Shown one piece after another: positions 52,819 through 62,431 of a stretch of DNA of 64,000 bases; the first letter of the stretch is position 1; the number at the start of each line of letters is the position of its first letter. Under the pieces are notes generated by a model, which ran no database searches, had not been told where the DNA came from, and saw only the letters and a list, made by a program, of their open reading frames with translations. The translations under genes were made by a program, and so were the position numbers. This stretch comes from Phyllobacterium calauticae (GTDB lineage Bacteria > Pseudomonadota > Alphaproteobacteria > Rhizobiales > Rhizobiaceae). Where the stretch lies: assembly GCF_019991125.1 (NCBI RefSeq), contig NZ_JAGENB010000001.1:744001-808000 (forward strand), given 5' to 3'.

Positions 52819-54492
52819 TTAATCCGTGACGGCGCCTTCACTGGCGGATTTGGCCAACTTGGCAAATTTGGCCAGCACCCCGCGCGTATAGCGTGGTGCT
52901 GGTTGCCGCCATAGCTTGCGCCGCTCTTCGAGTTCAGCATCGCTGACCTCCAGCTGCAGCAGCTGCTTGTGGGCATCGATGGTAATCGTGTCGCCTTCCC
53001 TGACGAGGGCAATTGCGCCGCCCTCGAACGCTTCCGGCGTGACGTGGCCGACCACCATGCCCCAGGTTCCCCCGGAGAACCGTCCGTCGGTGATGAGCCC
53101 GACGCTTTCACCCAGACCGCGTCCGATGATTGCCGATGTCGGCGCCAGCATTTCCGGCATGCCGGGTCCGCCCTTGGGGCCGAGGTAACGCAGGACCAGC
53201 ACATCGCCCGGCCTGATCTTGTCCGAGAGGATGGCGTCCATCGCCGATTGCTCGTCATCGAACACCCGTGCGGGGCCCTGGATAACCGGGTTTTTGAGGC
53301 CGGTGATTTTTGCAACAGCACCACCCGTCGCCAGATTTCCCCTGAGGATAGCCAAATGTCCCTCCTTGTAGAGAGCCTTGTCGATGGGTCTGATGATGTT
53401 CTGATCGACGGGCGGAGCATCGGGAACGTGGGCCAGTTCCTCGGCAATGGTCCGGCCGGTGATCGTCAGGCAGTCACCATGCAGCAACCCGGCATTGAGC
53501 AGGATTTTCAGGACCTGCGGGATGCTGCCGACCTGGTGCAGGTCCACAGCCATGTATTGGCCGGAAGGACGAAGGTTGCAGATCACCGGAACCTTGCGGC
53601 GCACGCGCTCGAAATCATCCAGCGTCCATTCGACTTCCGCCGCGTGGGCGATGGCCAGAAAATGCAGCACAGCATTGGTCGATCCGCCGGTGGCCATGAT
53701 CAGCGATACGGCATTTTCGATGGAATTGCGGGTGATGATATCCCGCGGCCGGATACCCCGGCGCACCGCTTCGACCAGAACGCGTGCTGATTCGGCGGTG
53801 CTGTCCGCCTTTTCGGCATCCGGATTGGCCATGGTCGACGAGGACATCAATGACATGCCCAGTGCCTCGAACGAAGAGCTCATGGTGTTGGCGGTGTACA
53901 TGCCGCCGCAGGAACCGGTGGAGGGGCAGGCATGCCGCTCGATGCCTTCAAAATCTTCCTGGCTCATCTTGCCCGCCATGAAGGAACCCACGGCTTCGAA
54001 GGAGGAAACGATGGAAAGATCCTTGCCCTTCCATTTACCCGGCTTGATCGTGCCGCCGTAGACATAGATCGCCGGAACATTGGTCCGGGCAATGGCCATC
54101 ATGCCGCCGGGCATGTTCTTGTCGCAGCCACCCAGCACAAGAACGCCGTCCATCCATTGACCGTTCACGCAGGTTTCGATGCAATCGGCGATCACCTCAC
54201 GTGAGATCAGCGAGTATTTCATGCCCTCCGTGCCCATCGCCATTCCATCGGAGATGGTCGGCGTGCCGAAGATTTGCGGATTGCCGCCCGCAGCCTTGAC
54301 CGCAGCAACCGCCGCATCGGCGAGCGGCTGCAAACCGGCATTGCAAGGCGTGATTGTGGAATGGCCATTGGCAATGCCGATCATCGGCTTGTCAAAATCC
54401 GCCTTCTCATACCCGAGCGCATAATACATGGCCCGGTTGGGCGAGCGCGCAATTCCCTGCGTGATGTGTTTCGAGCGTTCATTGACTGCCAT
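52819..54492 (-). CDS. ilvD: Dihydroxy-acid dehydratase (IlvD/Edd family)
   Basis: 557 residues. Iron-sulfur cysteines lie in [24 protein letters not shown] and [17 protein letters not shown]. Length fits the short IlvD form (like B. subtilis) rather than the ~610-residue proteobacterial form, so a second, longer IlvD may exist elsewhere; a sugar-acid dehydratase role is also possible. DHAD makes 2-ketoisovalerate in branched-chain amino acid synthesis. The ATG at 54492 follows GGAGAAACAGTC. Divergent from a LysR gene. Confidence 0.9.
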   Translation of the reverse strand: MAVNERSKHITQGIARSPNRAMYYALGYEKADFDKPMIGIANGHSTITPCNAGLQPLADAAVAAVKAAGGNPQIFGTPTISDGMAMGTEGMKYSLISREVIADCIETCVNGQWMDGVLVLGGCDKNMPGGMMAIARTNVPAIYVYGGTIKPGKWKGKDLSIVSSFEAVGSFMAGKMSQEDFEGIERHACPSTGSCGGMYTANTMSSSFEALGMSLMSSSTMANPDAEKADSTAESARVLVEAVRRGIRPRDIITRNSIENAVSLIMATGGSTNAVLHFLAIAHAAEVEWTLDDFERVRRKVPVICNLRPSGQYMAVDLHQVGSIPQVLKILLNAGLLHGDCLTITGRTIAEELAHVPDAPPVDQNIIRPIDKALYKEGHLAILRGNLATGGAVAKITGLKNPVIQGPARVFDDEQSAMDAILSDKIRPGDVLVLRYLGPKGGPGMPEMLAPTSAIIGRGLGESVGLITDGRFSGGTWGMVVGHVTPEAFEGGAIALVREGDTITIDAHKQLLQLEVSDAELEERRKLWRQPAPRYTRGVLAKFAKLAKSASEGAVTD

Positions 54493-54561
54493 GACTGTTT
54501 CTCCACTGGGATATTTTGGTCCAAGACCGGATTGCCTATTGTTTAGAGCGCTTCCAAACAC

Positions 54562-54583
54562 GTGTGAAATATATAATTCACAC
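54562..54583. promoter_or_regulatory. Inverted repeat between ilvD and lysR
   Basis: GTGTGAA (54562-54568) and TTCACAC (54577-54583) are perfect arms around an 8-bp AT-rich spacer, ~70 bp upstream of ilvD and ~35 bp upstream of lysR. It may be the operator of the divergent LysR (or a GntR-type site). Confidence 0.5.
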
Positions 54584-54617
54584 TTGATTAGGTCGTATTT
54601 TATATTAGAAATGCGGC

Positions 54618-55529
54618 ATGGATCTGCGTCAGCTGCGCTACTTTATCACTGTTGCCGAGGAACTGCATTTCGGGAGAGCTGCGGCGCGGCTCAACATGAC
54701 CCAACCGCCGCTCAGCCAAACCATACTCGCGCTCGAAGAGGAGATCGGCATCGAACTGTTCACGCGCACCAAGCGCAGCGTCGCGCTGACGCCTGCGGGC
54801 GCCCAATGGCTGGACCATGTGCGCAAGGTTCTGGACGCAGCAGGCGCGCTCCCCGGCGTTGCCCGGCAGCTCGCGCACGGCACCATGGGCAGTTTGAAAC
54901 TCGCTTTCGTCAGCACAGCCGATTACAGCCTGCTGCCGGCACTGCTCGGCCGTTACAAGACGGATTATCCCGGCGTGCAGATCGCCCTGCAGGAGGCAAC
55001 GAGTGACGTGCAGATCGGAGCGCTTCTGAACGGAGACATTCACGCCGGCTTGATCATCCCGCCGTCGCAGACCAGCCTTCACGCTTCTCTCACCTATCTG
55101 TCATTGCTTCAGGAGGAACTTGTCGCTGCGGTCCCGGAGGAATGGGTGGCATCAGGCAGGTTGGCTCTCTCCAACGGAGCGCTCGACATCAAAGGCGCTC
55201 TATCGGAGCCACTGATTATCTTTCCCCGCCGCAGCGCACCGGCCTTTCACGATCTGATCACCGGCTATTATGCCGGCAATGGTGCCGTCCCATGCATCGG
55301 GCAGGAAGCCATCCAGATGCAGACAATCATCAGCCTGGTCTCAGCGGGGATGGGAATCGCGCTGGTGCCGGAATCGCTGCGGAATCTTGGCCGTGCCGGC
55401 GTTCGCTACCTGAAACTGTCAGGCACGCCGCCACGGATCGAGACCGGGCTTGTCTGGCGCCGAGACGATCCGTCGCCGGCGCTCAGACATCTGATTGATA
55501 TTGCCTCGGCGTTCAACGGATCGCCTTGA
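54618..55529 (+). CDS. LysR family transcriptional regulator
   Basis: 303 residues with the LysR HTH ([40 protein letters not shown]) and an effector domain resembling those of BenM/CatR-type regulators. It is divergent from ilvD, which it probably controls. Its 3' end overlaps the convergent lytic transglycosylase gene by 17 bp, so the two transcripts interfere or share sequence. Confidence 0.92.
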   Translation: MDLRQLRYFITVAEELHFGRAAARLNMTQPPLSQTILALEEEIGIELFTRTKRSVALTPAGAQWLDHVRKVLDAAGALPGVARQLAHGTMGSLKLAFVSTADYSLLPALLGRYKTDYPGVQIALQEATSDVQIGALLNGDIHAGLIIPPSQTSLHASLTYLSLLQEELVAAVPEEWVASGRLALSNGALDIKGALSEPLIIFPRRSAPAFHDLITGYYAGNGAVPCIGQEAIQMQTIISLVSAGMGIALVPESLRNLGRAGVRYLKLSGTPPRIETGLVWRRDDPSPALRHLIDIASAFNGSP

Positions 55530-56763
55530 CGAGATCCTTGTCGGGAAAACAGGTGGCGGGCAGGCCCTGTTTCGTTTGCCAATCACCAATGGATCGCCGT
55601 GTCTTGAAGCCGGGGAAACCGTCGGCTCCGCCCGCGTCATAACCCTTTTTTTCCAGCGCTTTCTGCAAACCCGCAATGTCCGAGCGATAGAGCCCGCCGA
55701 CATCACCCCAACCGGCGGAAAAACCCTTCGCACCATTGGCGATGCGGTCACCCACATGCCCGATGAAGAGCGCATAGAGATCGCTCATATTGTATTCCTT
55801 GATCACGTAGAAATTCTTGGTGACCACAAAGGCCGGGCCGTGACGCCCGGCAGGCATCAACAGGAAGCCCTCGCGATTGGTTTCGCTGGCCGGAAACGGC
55901 TTGCCGTTGACCCGGGTGATGCCAAGCTTGGCCCATGCGGCGAAAGGCTTGCCCTGATCCGGGCCTTCCAGGGAGCAGCTGACAGTCTGCGGAACGCTGA
56001 CTTCATAGCCCCAGTCGCGGCCGCGCTGCCATCCATACTGCGCGAGATAATGACCGATGGAACCGAGCGTATCGGGAACGGAATTCCAGATGTCCCGCTT
56101 GCCGTCGCCGTCAAAATCCACTGCATGTTCGAGATAGGATGTCGGCATGAATTGCGGCTGGCCCAGCGCACCTGCCCACGAGCTTTTCATGCTTGCAACG
56201 CCGATATAGCCCTTTTCCACGATCTGGAGCGCAGCCAAGAGCTCCTTGCGGAACATGTCCTTGCGCGTTGCCATAAAGGCTTTTGTGCCGAGGACGGCAA
56301 AGGCGTTGTAAGGGATTTTCACGCTGCCATAACCGCTTTCGCGCCCCCAGATGGCAAGAACGATCGGCCCCGGAACGCCATATTTGCTTTCAACCGCTTT
56401 GAGGATTTTGGCATACTGGCCAGACCGCGCTACGCCACCCGATGTCACCGCGTTGACTGTCTTGTCGTTGAAATACTTGCCGGGAGAGCCGAACTCGGAT
56501 TGCCGCTGCTCCTTGGGCGTCTGCGGTTTTTCGCCCGGCATGACCAGGTCGGGCAGATCGAAATTGAGCGTGACGCCCGAAAACGCCTGATCGAAAACCG
56601 CTTTGGAAATACCCTGCGCCTTGGCTTCGGGCCAAAGATCGTTGACAAGCCATGCCCGGAACTGTGCTTCAACTTCCGGTTTTGACGCGGCCAACCCGGC
56701 TGTTGCATGGAGAAAGGTCGCAAACAGCGCCGCAAGGGCAAGTCGCATCGGACGTCTGATCAA
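55513..56763 (-). CDS. Lytic murein transglycosylase (MltB/SLT_2 type) with PG-binding domain
   Basis: 416 residues: Sec signal peptide (MIRRPMRLALAALFATFLHA to about residue 26), the SLT_2 domain with the catalytic Glu in VLAIWGRESGYGSVKIPYNA, SSWAGALGQPQFMPTSYLEH, and a C-terminal PG_binding_1 domain (LQKALEKKGYDAGGADGFPG). It cleaves glycan strands to 1,6-anhydro products in the periplasm. Upstream of recR by strand order (12 bp from recR's stop), but recR is upstream in the transcript. Confidence 0.9.
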   Translation of the reverse strand: MIRRPMRLALAALFATFLHATAGLAASKPEVEAQFRAWLVNDLWPEAKAQGISKAVFDQAFSGVTLNFDLPDLVMPGEKPQTPKEQRQSEFGSPGKYFNDKTVNAVTSGGVARSGQYAKILKAVESKYGVPGPIVLAIWGRESGYGSVKIPYNAFAVLGTKAFMATRKDMFRKELLAALQIVEKGYIGVASMKSSWAGALGQPQFMPTSYLEHAVDFDGDGKRDIWNSVPDTLGSIGHYLAQYGWQRGRDWGYEVSVPQTVSCSLEGPDQGKPFAAWAKLGITRVNGKPFPASETNREGFLLMPAGRHGPAFVVTKNFYVIKEYNMSDLYALFIGHVGDRIANGAKGFSAGWGDVGGLYRSDIAGLQKALEKKGYDAGGADGFPGFKTRRSIGDWQTKQGLPATCFPDKDLVKAIR

Positions 56764-56774
56764 AAGCCTTCTCC

Positions 56775-57380
56775 CTATAAAGAGGTCCGCGCGCGCAGGG
56801 CAGCGGCCAACGTGCCCTCGTCCAGATAGTCGAGTTCCCCGCCGACCGGAACGCCATGCGCCAGCCGCGTGATACGCACGTCAAAATCCGCAAGCTGATC
56901 AGTGATGTAATGAGCCGTCGTCTGCCCCTCGACCGTCGCATTGACGGCGAGAATGACCTCCTTGATCTCGCCTTCCGCCACGCGGCTGACAAGGCTGCCG
57001 ATGTTGAGATCGTCTGGACCAACACCATCCAGCGGCGACAGCCGTCCGCCAAGCACATGATAGCGGACATTCATTGAACCGGCCCGCTCCAGCGCCCAAA
57101 GGTCGGCAACATCCTCGACCACAATCAGCGTCGCCCGTTCGCGACGCGGATCGGTACAGATCATGCACGGATCAGATGTATCGACATTGCCGCATGTGGA
57201 GCAGATACGCACCTTGTCCGCTGCGTCCTGCATGGCAGAACCCAACGGGATCAGCAGCGCTTCCTTCTTCTTGATGAGATGCAGCGCGGCGCGGCGGGCG
57301 GAACGCGGCCCGAGCCCCGGCACTTTGGCCAGAAGCTGGATCAGGCGTTCAATTTCGGGACCGGCGATTCGTTTCGACAT
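56775..57380 (-). CDS. recR: Recombination mediator RecR
   Basis: 201 residues. An HhH-like N-terminus ([20 protein letters not shown]), the C4 zinc finger [20 protein letters not shown] and a Toprim domain ([17 protein letters not shown]) match RecR, which loads RecA onto gapped DNA with RecFO. In relatives it follows ybaB; here a 443-bp gap with a terminator separates them, so recR likely has its own promoter. The transglycosylase follows 11 bp after. Confidence 0.96.
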   Translation of the reverse strand: MSKRIAGPEIERLIQLLAKVPGLGPRSARRAALHLIKKKEALLIPLGSAMQDAADKVRICSTCGNVDTSDPCMICTDPRRERATLIVVEDVADLWALERAGSMNVRYHVLGGRLSPLDGVGPDDLNIGSLVSRVAEGEIKEVILAVNATVEGQTTAHYITDQLADFDVRITRLAHGVPVGGELDYLDEGTLAAALRARTSL

Positions 57381-57638
57381 ATCGCCGGTTTAAAGCAAAT
57401 TTTGCCCATAGGGAATCGGAGACGCACCGCGAACTCAACCCAAGCGAAAAAGAGACCGCTATTTTACAACTCTGCATTCGTTGTTGCCACTCACCAACCA
57501 AGCAATGATCGAACGGGCGCTGAAAAGCGTGATCACAGTTTGAGGGCAGAGGCAGCAACACCGTGTCAGCCGGTGCATCGGGAGAATGGGCTACCCGACT
57601 GCGGCAACAGCCTTGCCTTTGAACTTGGAGGTGACTCT

Positions 57639-57725
57639 ATGCGGATCTTTCCGTTTAGCATCACACTTGTTTTAAGAAAAACCCGGACGAGCTGGTCATG
57701 GACCGTCCGGGTTCAATTTAAATAA
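57639..57725 (+). other. 28-codon ORF overlapping the ybaB terminator
   Basis: Starts MRIFPFSITLVLRKTRTSWS and ends WTVRVQFK, preceded by TTGGAGGTGACTCT, an excellent ribosome site. It contains tandem SWSW codons and runs through the hairpin at 57680-57713. The sense and antisense transcripts would both form the hairpin. Small protein, leader peptide or chance are all open. Confidence 0.35.
57680..57713 (-). terminator. Intrinsic terminator downstream of ybaB
   Basis: On the minus strand AACCCGGACG pairs with CGTCCGGGTT around a 14-base loop and is followed by TTTCTTAAAA. It lies ~110 bp past the ybaB stop. The stem has 10 GC-rich pairs. Confidence 0.7.
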
Positions 57726-57823
57726 GGAAACGGGTGATGGGCGAAAGCTCATCATCCACTCCAAGAGCAACATAAACTATCGCAGTGCTATTTCCAATAA
57801 ACTTGTGATTGTGCAGAACCTGA

Positions 57824-58147
57824 TCAGAACGGCAGTTTGAAGCCCGGAGGGATCGGCAGACCCGCTGTCAGTGCCTGAGTCTTTTCCGCCATGATGGCTT
57901 CAACCTTGGCTTTTGCCTCGTTATGGGCAGCGATGATCAGATCTTCGAGAATCTCGACATCATCTTCCTTGAAGAGCGATGGATCAATCTTGAGCGAGGT
58001 CAGCGCCCCCTTGCCGGACAGCTTGACGGTGACGAGACCGCCGCCGGAATGGCCCTCTGCCTCCAGCGCCGCGATTTCTTCCTGCATGGCAGCCATCTTG
58101 CCCTGCATTTCCTTGGCCTGTTTCATCATGCCCATAATGTCACGCAT
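57824..58147 (-). CDS. ybaB: YbaB/EbfC family nucleoid-associated protein
   Basis: 107 residues: [40 protein letters not shown], and [20 protein letters not shown]. YbaB/EbfC binds DNA as a dimer with tweezer-like helices. It lies 18 bp after dnaX and is co-transcribed, as in most bacteria. A terminator follows. Confidence 0.95.
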   Translation of the reverse strand: MRDIMGMMKQAKEMQGKMAAMQEEIAALEAEGHSGGGLVTVKLSGKGALTSLKIDPSLFKEDDVEILEDLIIAAHNEAKAKVEAIMAEKTQALTAGLPIPPGFKLPF

Positions 58148-58165
58148 GGGAAAAACTCCTTTTGA

Positions 58166-60025
58166 TCAATCATCTTCTTCGACGGGGGCCAGCGTGTCAT
58201 CGCCGGAGCCGATCCCGTCCATGCCGTCGGGGTCGCCACCTGCCTGCCCGGCGGGTGTTGCGATCCGTACATTGATAATCTTGGCACCCGGAAATCGCGA
58301 CAGGATCGCCGCGACATCCGGATCGGCGCGCGCATCGCTGAGCATGGAATCGCGCCGGGCCGTCTCGGTTTCATTGATGGTCCGGCCACCCTGTTCCCGC
58401 GACAGGGATACCATCCAGCGCGTACCGGTCCATTCGCTGAGTTTCTGTGACAGGTCTGTCAAAAGTGTTTTTGGCGCGTCGTCGGTCAGATTGATCTCGA
58501 GCCGTCCCGGCTTGATGCTAACGAGCCGCACACAGTTCTTGACCAGTATCTTGAACTGCATGTTGCGCTGCTTGTCGGCGAGCGCCACGATATCGGCGAT
58601 GCTGGTGACGGGAACGGCCGGCGCCAGTTCTTCGGCAGCCGGTTGCACCGGCACAACAGGCACAGGCTGTGCTGATTGTTCGACCAGCCGCATGGTTGCA
58701 CCACCACCAGAGGCAACGGAACCGCGCATCGGTGCAACAGCGTCCGCCGGCGCAGCGCGGTTCATCGTCTCGCCGCCGCCATTGCCGGGACGCGGGCCAT
58801 CGCTTCGCGGCTGCAGGGAGGAAGACGCCCCATTTTCCAGCGATTTCAGGGCTTCATCCAGCGTCGGCAAATCGGCTGCATGCGCCAGCCGGATCAACAG
58901 CATTTCTGCAGCCTGGACCGGGCGATTGGACGCATCCACCTCGGCAATGCCTTTCAGCAACATCTGCCATGTCCGGGAGAGGACCCGGATGGAAAGCTTT
59001 TCGGCATAATCCCGGCCGCGCAGGCGTTCATCCTCGGACAGGGAGATATCGTCCGCGACATCCGGGGTGAAGCGAATACGCGTCACCAGATGGTTGAAGT
59101 CGGCAAGATCGGAAAGAACAACACTGGGGTCCGCGCCGACATCATACTGGGCACGAAACTCGCGCAGGGCGGAAGCCACATCACCGCGCATCAGCATCTC
59201 GAAAAGATCGATGATCCGGGCGCGATCCGCCAGCCCCAGCATGGAGCGTACGGTCTCGGCGTCGACATTGCCCGCACCATGGGCGATTGCCTGATCGAAG
59301 ATCGACAGGGAATCGCGCGCCGAACCCTCGCCCGCACGGGCGATCATCGCCAGGGATGCGGCATCAACCGTGATGCTCTCCTTGTCGGCGATCTTCTTCA
59401 GCAGCGCCGTCAGCATGTTCGCGTCGATACGGCGCAGGTCAAAGCGCTGGCAGCGCGATAGCACCGTGATCGGAACTTTGCGGATTTCGGTCGTGGCGAA
59501 GATGAATTTGACGTGGGGCGGCGGCTCTTCCAATGTTTTCAACAGGCCGTTGAAAGCCTGATTGGACAGCATGTGCACTTCGTCGATGATGTAGACTTTG
59601 TACCGGGCCGAAACCGGGCGGTAGCGAACCTGCTCGATGATTTCACGGATGTCATCGATACCCGTATGCGAGGCCGCATCCATCTCGATGACATCGACAT
59701 GGCGGCCTTCCATGATCGCCTGACAATGTTCACCGGGAACAGACAGGTCGATCGTTGGCTTGTCGATTTCAGCTGTTTTATAATTGAGGGCGCGGGCCAG
59801 AATGCGGGCAGTGGTGGTCTTGCCAACACCGCGCACACCGGTCAGCATCCACGCCTGCGCAATGCGGCCGGTCTCGAACGCATTGGTCAGGGTCCGAACC
59901 ATCGGCTCCTGACCGACCAGATCGTCGAAATTCTGCGGGCGATATTTGCGGGCAAGCACGCGATAGGCGCTATCTGCCGTTTTGGTGTCCATCCCGGTTG
60001 ATTCCGCTCCTGCATTACTCTTCAT
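58166..60025 (-). CDS. dnaX: DNA polymerase III tau/gamma subunit DnaX
   Basis: 619 residues: Walker A GVRGVGKTTTARILARALN, the sensor/DExx region VYIIDEVHMLSNQAFNGLLK and an ATPase domain to ~residue 370, then a C-terminal tau-specific region rich in Pro/Ala. The zinc-binding region has only one Cys (PGEHCQAIMEGRHV), as is common in alphaproteobacteria. It loads the sliding clamp and links polymerase cores. Start may be Met at 60025 or 59992. SRP RNA lies just upstream on the same strand. Confidence 0.95.
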   Translation of the reverse strand: MKSNAGAESTGMDTKTADSAYRVLARKYRPQNFDDLVGQEPMVRTLTNAFETGRIAQAWMLTGVRGVGKTTTARILARALNYKTAEIDKPTIDLSVPGEHCQAIMEGRHVDVIEMDAASHTGIDDIREIIEQVRYRPVSARYKVYIIDEVHMLSNQAFNGLLKTLEEPPPHVKFIFATTEIRKVPITVLSRCQRFDLRRIDANMLTALLKKIADKESITVDAASLAMIARAGEGSARDSLSIFDQAIAHGAGNVDAETVRSMLGLADRARIIDLFEMLMRGDVASALREFRAQYDVGADPSVVLSDLADFNHLVTRIRFTPDVADDISLSEDERLRGRDYAEKLSIRVLSRTWQMLLKGIAEVDASNRPVQAAEMLLIRLAHAADLPTLDEALKSLENGASSSLQPRSDGPRPGNGGGETMNRAAPADAVAPMRGSVASGGGATMRLVEQSAQPVPVVPVQPAAEELAPAVPVTSIADIVALADKQRNMQFKILVKNCVRLVSIKPGRLEINLTDDAPKTLLTDLSQKLSEWTGTRWMVSLSREQGGRTINETETARRDSMLSDARADPDVAAILSRFPGAKIINVRIATPAGQAGGDPDGMDGIGSGDDTLAPVEEDD

Positions 60026-60151
60026 GGCGCTAATTGTCCGATTCTGACATTCGCATGTCTCGCGTGATGTCAAATTCGTTCCACCAGGCAAGTTTGTACC
60101 GCTGCACACCGCAGCGTCAATGCCGGATCACGGCTTTAAAGAGGATAAAGG

Positions 60152-60249
60152 TGGGAGGCTGGCACGGCGACCCGTGCCTGGCTCGTTGGGGCTGCTTCCT
60201 TCCGGACCTGACCCGGTTGGCGAGTGGCTCGTCCACCACCAACCTCCCG
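60152..60249 (-). ncRNA. ffs: Signal recognition particle RNA (4.5S, small bacterial type)
   Basis: The minus strand has the conserved apical segment GGTCAGGTCCGGAAGGAAGC followed by AGCCCCAACGAGCC, the SRP Ffh-binding GGAA tetraloop hairpin with its asymmetric loop. Terminal arms GGGAGG and CCTCCC (60153-60158 and 60243-60248) close the long stem. It binds Ffh for co-translational targeting. Exact ends are approximate. Confidence 0.95.
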
Positions 60250-60319
60250 AGGCTCATATCGGCAATCTTTGCGCAAAAAGCAAGCGGGACGACAAAAAAA
60301 CTGCTAATTGTTGCAAATC

Positions 60320-60721
60320 ATGACGTTCATACTCGATAGCAAACTTGCAGCTGATACGATTCCCATTGCAAGGCTGGGCCTTTGCGATCTGCGCCTGATG
60401 AATGACCGGCGCTGGCCTTGGCTCATTCTCGTGCCGCAAAGGGCTGATATCAGCGAGATTCACGACCTTACCCCCCTCGACCAGACAATGCTTGTCTTTG
60501 AATCGGGCATTGCCGCACAGGCGCTCAAGGCTGTCGTCAATTGCGAAAAGATCAACACCGGTGCTCTCGGCAATATCGTCCGGCAGTTGCACCTGCATAT
60601 CATCGCTCGCAACACCGGAGATCCGGCATGGCCCGGTCCCGTCTGGGGCTATGGCACGCGCGAACCCTACGGCGAAAAAGACGCACGGGACTTTGCGAAC
60701 GCCATTCTCAACGCTATCTAA
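60320..60721 (+). CDS. HIT family hydrolase
   Basis: 133 residues of the HIT fold: RWPWLILVPQRADISEIHDL and QLHLHIIARNTGDPAWPGPV, in which the histidine triad appears as Q-x-H-x-H (the Gln-containing variant seen in alphaproteobacterial HIT proteins). They hydrolyse nucleoside phosphate conjugates such as diadenosine polyphosphates. The ATG at 60320 was preferred to a codon four residues upstream. nudC follows 52 bp later. Confidence 0.9.
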   Translation: MTFILDSKLAADTIPIARLGLCDLRLMNDRRWPWLILVPQRADISEIHDLTPLDQTMLVFESGIAAQALKAVVNCEKINTGALGNIVRQLHLHIIARNTGDPAWPGPVWGYGTREPYGEKDARDFANAILNAI

Positions 60722-60772
60722 TCAGCATCATCACACAGTCCCATTCCGGACCGGTCTTCTGGAGCCCCACTT

Positions 60773-61717
60773 ATGTCATTTCGCCTTTATGATGTACCGG
60801 AAGCGGAAGCGAGCCGCTTCGTCGGCTTTGCCGGCAACAGGATAAACCGCCACGCTGAAAACCGCAGCGATGATGTGGTGACGGTCGCGCTTGCAGATGC
60901 AAAGGCGCGCATGCTGCTGATCGGGCAAGGCCAGATATTGTTGTCGCAGGGCAATGACATAGGCAATGCCTTTTTCGGCCTTGAAGAAGCCGCCGCGCTG
61001 CTGCCCAATCCAAACAGGACAATCTATTTGGGAATGCAGGAGGACATGCCGGTTCTCGCTGCTGTGAGCGGTATCGATCTGGCAACCCTTCCCGAGACAA
61101 TCAAGGCCGTTGAATACCGCCCTGTCTACACGCAAGGCCTCATACCCGAAGATCAGCTGGGCGCCATGGCGCAAGCCGTTTCGCTGCTGACGTGGCATGA
61201 GAATCACCGCTTCTGCGGACGCTGCGGCACGGAAACGGTGATGCGCGATGGCGGGTACCGGCGCACTTGCCCGAATTGCGACGCCCAGCATTTCCCGCGC
61301 ACCGATCCGGTTGCCATCATGATGGTGGTGCGCGGCGATAAATGTCTTCTGGCCCGTGGACCCCATTTCGGACCGGGCATGTATTCCTGCCTTGCCGGGT
61401 TCATTGAACCAGGGGAAACCATCGAAAATGCCGTGCGGCGCGAGACGCTGGAAGAAACCAACCTGCCTATCGGCCGGGTGGTCTATCACGCATCGCAACC
61501 TTGGCCGTTTCCCTATTCGCTGATGATCGGCTGCCATGCGGAGGCTTTGTCCGACGACTACACGCTCGACAAGGCTGAGCTGGAGGCGGGCCGCTGGTTC
61601 ACACGCGATGAAGTCGCCCTGATGCTCGACCGGACACACCCGGAAGGATTGATGACGCCGCCACCCGGCGCCATCGCCGCCCATCTGATCCGCAGCTGGG
61701 TTGAGAGCGGGGTTTAA
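60773..61717 (+). CDS. nudC: NADH pyrophosphatase / NAD-decapping Nudix hydrolase NudC
   Basis: 314 residues. A C4 zinc ribbon (FCGRCGTETVMRDGGYRRTC, PNCDAQH), then the Nudix box GFIEPGETIENAVRRETLEE-T, and the downstream QPWPFPYSLM motif (SQPWPFPxS) that is diagnostic of NudC. It hydrolyses NADH to NMNH and AMP and removes NAD caps from RNA. Follows the HIT gene on the same strand. Confidence 0.95.
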   Translation: MSFRLYDVPEAEASRFVGFAGNRINRHAENRSDDVVTVALADAKARMLLIGQGQILLSQGNDIGNAFFGLEEAAALLPNPNRTIYLGMQEDMPVLAAVSGIDLATLPETIKAVEYRPVYTQGLIPEDQLGAMAQAVSLLTWHENHRFCGRCGTETVMRDGGYRRTCPNCDAQHFPRTDPVAIMMVVRGDKCLLARGPHFGPGMYSCLAGFIEPGETIENAVRRETLEETNLPIGRVVYHASQPWPFPYSLMIGCHAEALSDDYTLDKAELEAGRWFTRDEVALMLDRTHPEGLMTPPPGAIAAHLIRSWVESGV

Positions 61718-61790
61718 GCCCTACCAAGGTTGAATTGAAAATATCTCCCAATTGGTATATATCATTGTCATATCTCAAAAGAGGTGCGAC

Positions 61791-62033
61791 ATGGAAAAAG
61801 CCAAAATTTTCTGGTCCGGACGCTCGCAGGCCGTGCGCCTTCCAAAGGAGTTCCGATTTGACGCCACAGAGGTTCGCATACGGCGTCACGGGCAATCCGT
61901 GATTCTTGAGCCGGTGCCGGAAAATTGGACTTGGCTGGATGCCCTTACAGGCCCGTTAGACGACGACTTTGTGAAAGCTGCGAGCGAGAAGCCAGTACCG
62001 CAGGAAAGACCTGATCTCGACTATTTCAAATGA
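61791..62033 (+). CDS. vapB: Type II antitoxin VapB (AbrB/SpoVT type)
   Basis: 80 residues from MEKAKIFWSGRSQAVRLPKE, with the AbrB-like DNA-binding motif SQAVRLPKEFRFDATEVRIR and a C-terminal tail (LDALTGPLDDDFVKAASEKP) that binds the toxin. The ATG at 61791 has GAGG about 6 bases upstream. It overlaps vapC by 4 bases (ATGA), the standard operon layout with tight coupling. Autoregulation at its own promoter is expected. Confidence 0.92.
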   Translation: MEKAKIFWSGRSQAVRLPKEFRFDATEVRIRRHGQSVILEPVPENWTWLDALTGPLDDDFVKAASEKPVPQERPDLDYFK

Positions 62034-62422
62034 AATTCTTGCTTGATACCAACGCCATCATTGCGTTGCTGAAAGGCAATGAACGGCTGCACAGCCGATT
62101 GCGTCGACATCAGCCGCAGGATTTTGCAATCTCGGCCATTGTTGCCCATGAACTATTTTACGGAGCCTACAAATCACAGCGCGCCGTTCAGAATGTCGGC
62201 CTTGTTGAAAGCTTGCAATTCCCGGCACTTGAGTTTGATCTGGACGACGCCAGACATGCGGGCGAGTTGCGCGCAAAGCTTGCGCGCGCGGGCAGTCCCA
62301 TCGGCCCTTACGATGTTTTGGTCGCAGGGCAGGCCCTTGCACGGTCTCTGACCCTAATCACACGCAATGTCCGTGAATTTCAGAGGGTCGAGGGACTCAG
62401 CGTTGAAAACTGGGAGGATTAG
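62030..62422 (+). CDS. vapC: VapC toxin, PIN-domain ribonuclease
   Basis: 130 residues. PIN-domain acidic residues are visible: Asp in MKFLLDTNAIIALLKG, Glu in AHELFYGAYKSQ, Asp in IGPYDVLVAGQALA and an Asn in LITRNVREFQRVEGL, the usual fourth position. VapC cuts tRNA-fMet or rRNA. Convergent with pheA 9 bp downstream. VapBC is inserted between nudC and pheA, which lie close together in relatives. Confidence 0.93.
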   Translation: MKFLLDTNAIIALLKGNERLHSRLRRHQPQDFAISAIVAHELFYGAYKSQRAVQNVGLVESLQFPALEFDLDDARHAGELRAKLARAGSPIGPYDVLVAGQALARSLTLITRNVREFQRVEGLSVENWED

Positions 62423-62431
62423 ACCGTCAAT

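Larger units (their letters stand above)
57381..57823. other. Non-coding gap between ybaB and recR
   Basis: This 443-bp stretch holds one short frame with a strong ribosome site on the plus strand (57639-57725) and a GC-rich hairpin terminator for ybaB (57680-57713). I see no further gene, tRNA or repeat. In related genomes ybaB and recR are usually closer, so some insertion or rearrangement is possible. Confidence 0.5.
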
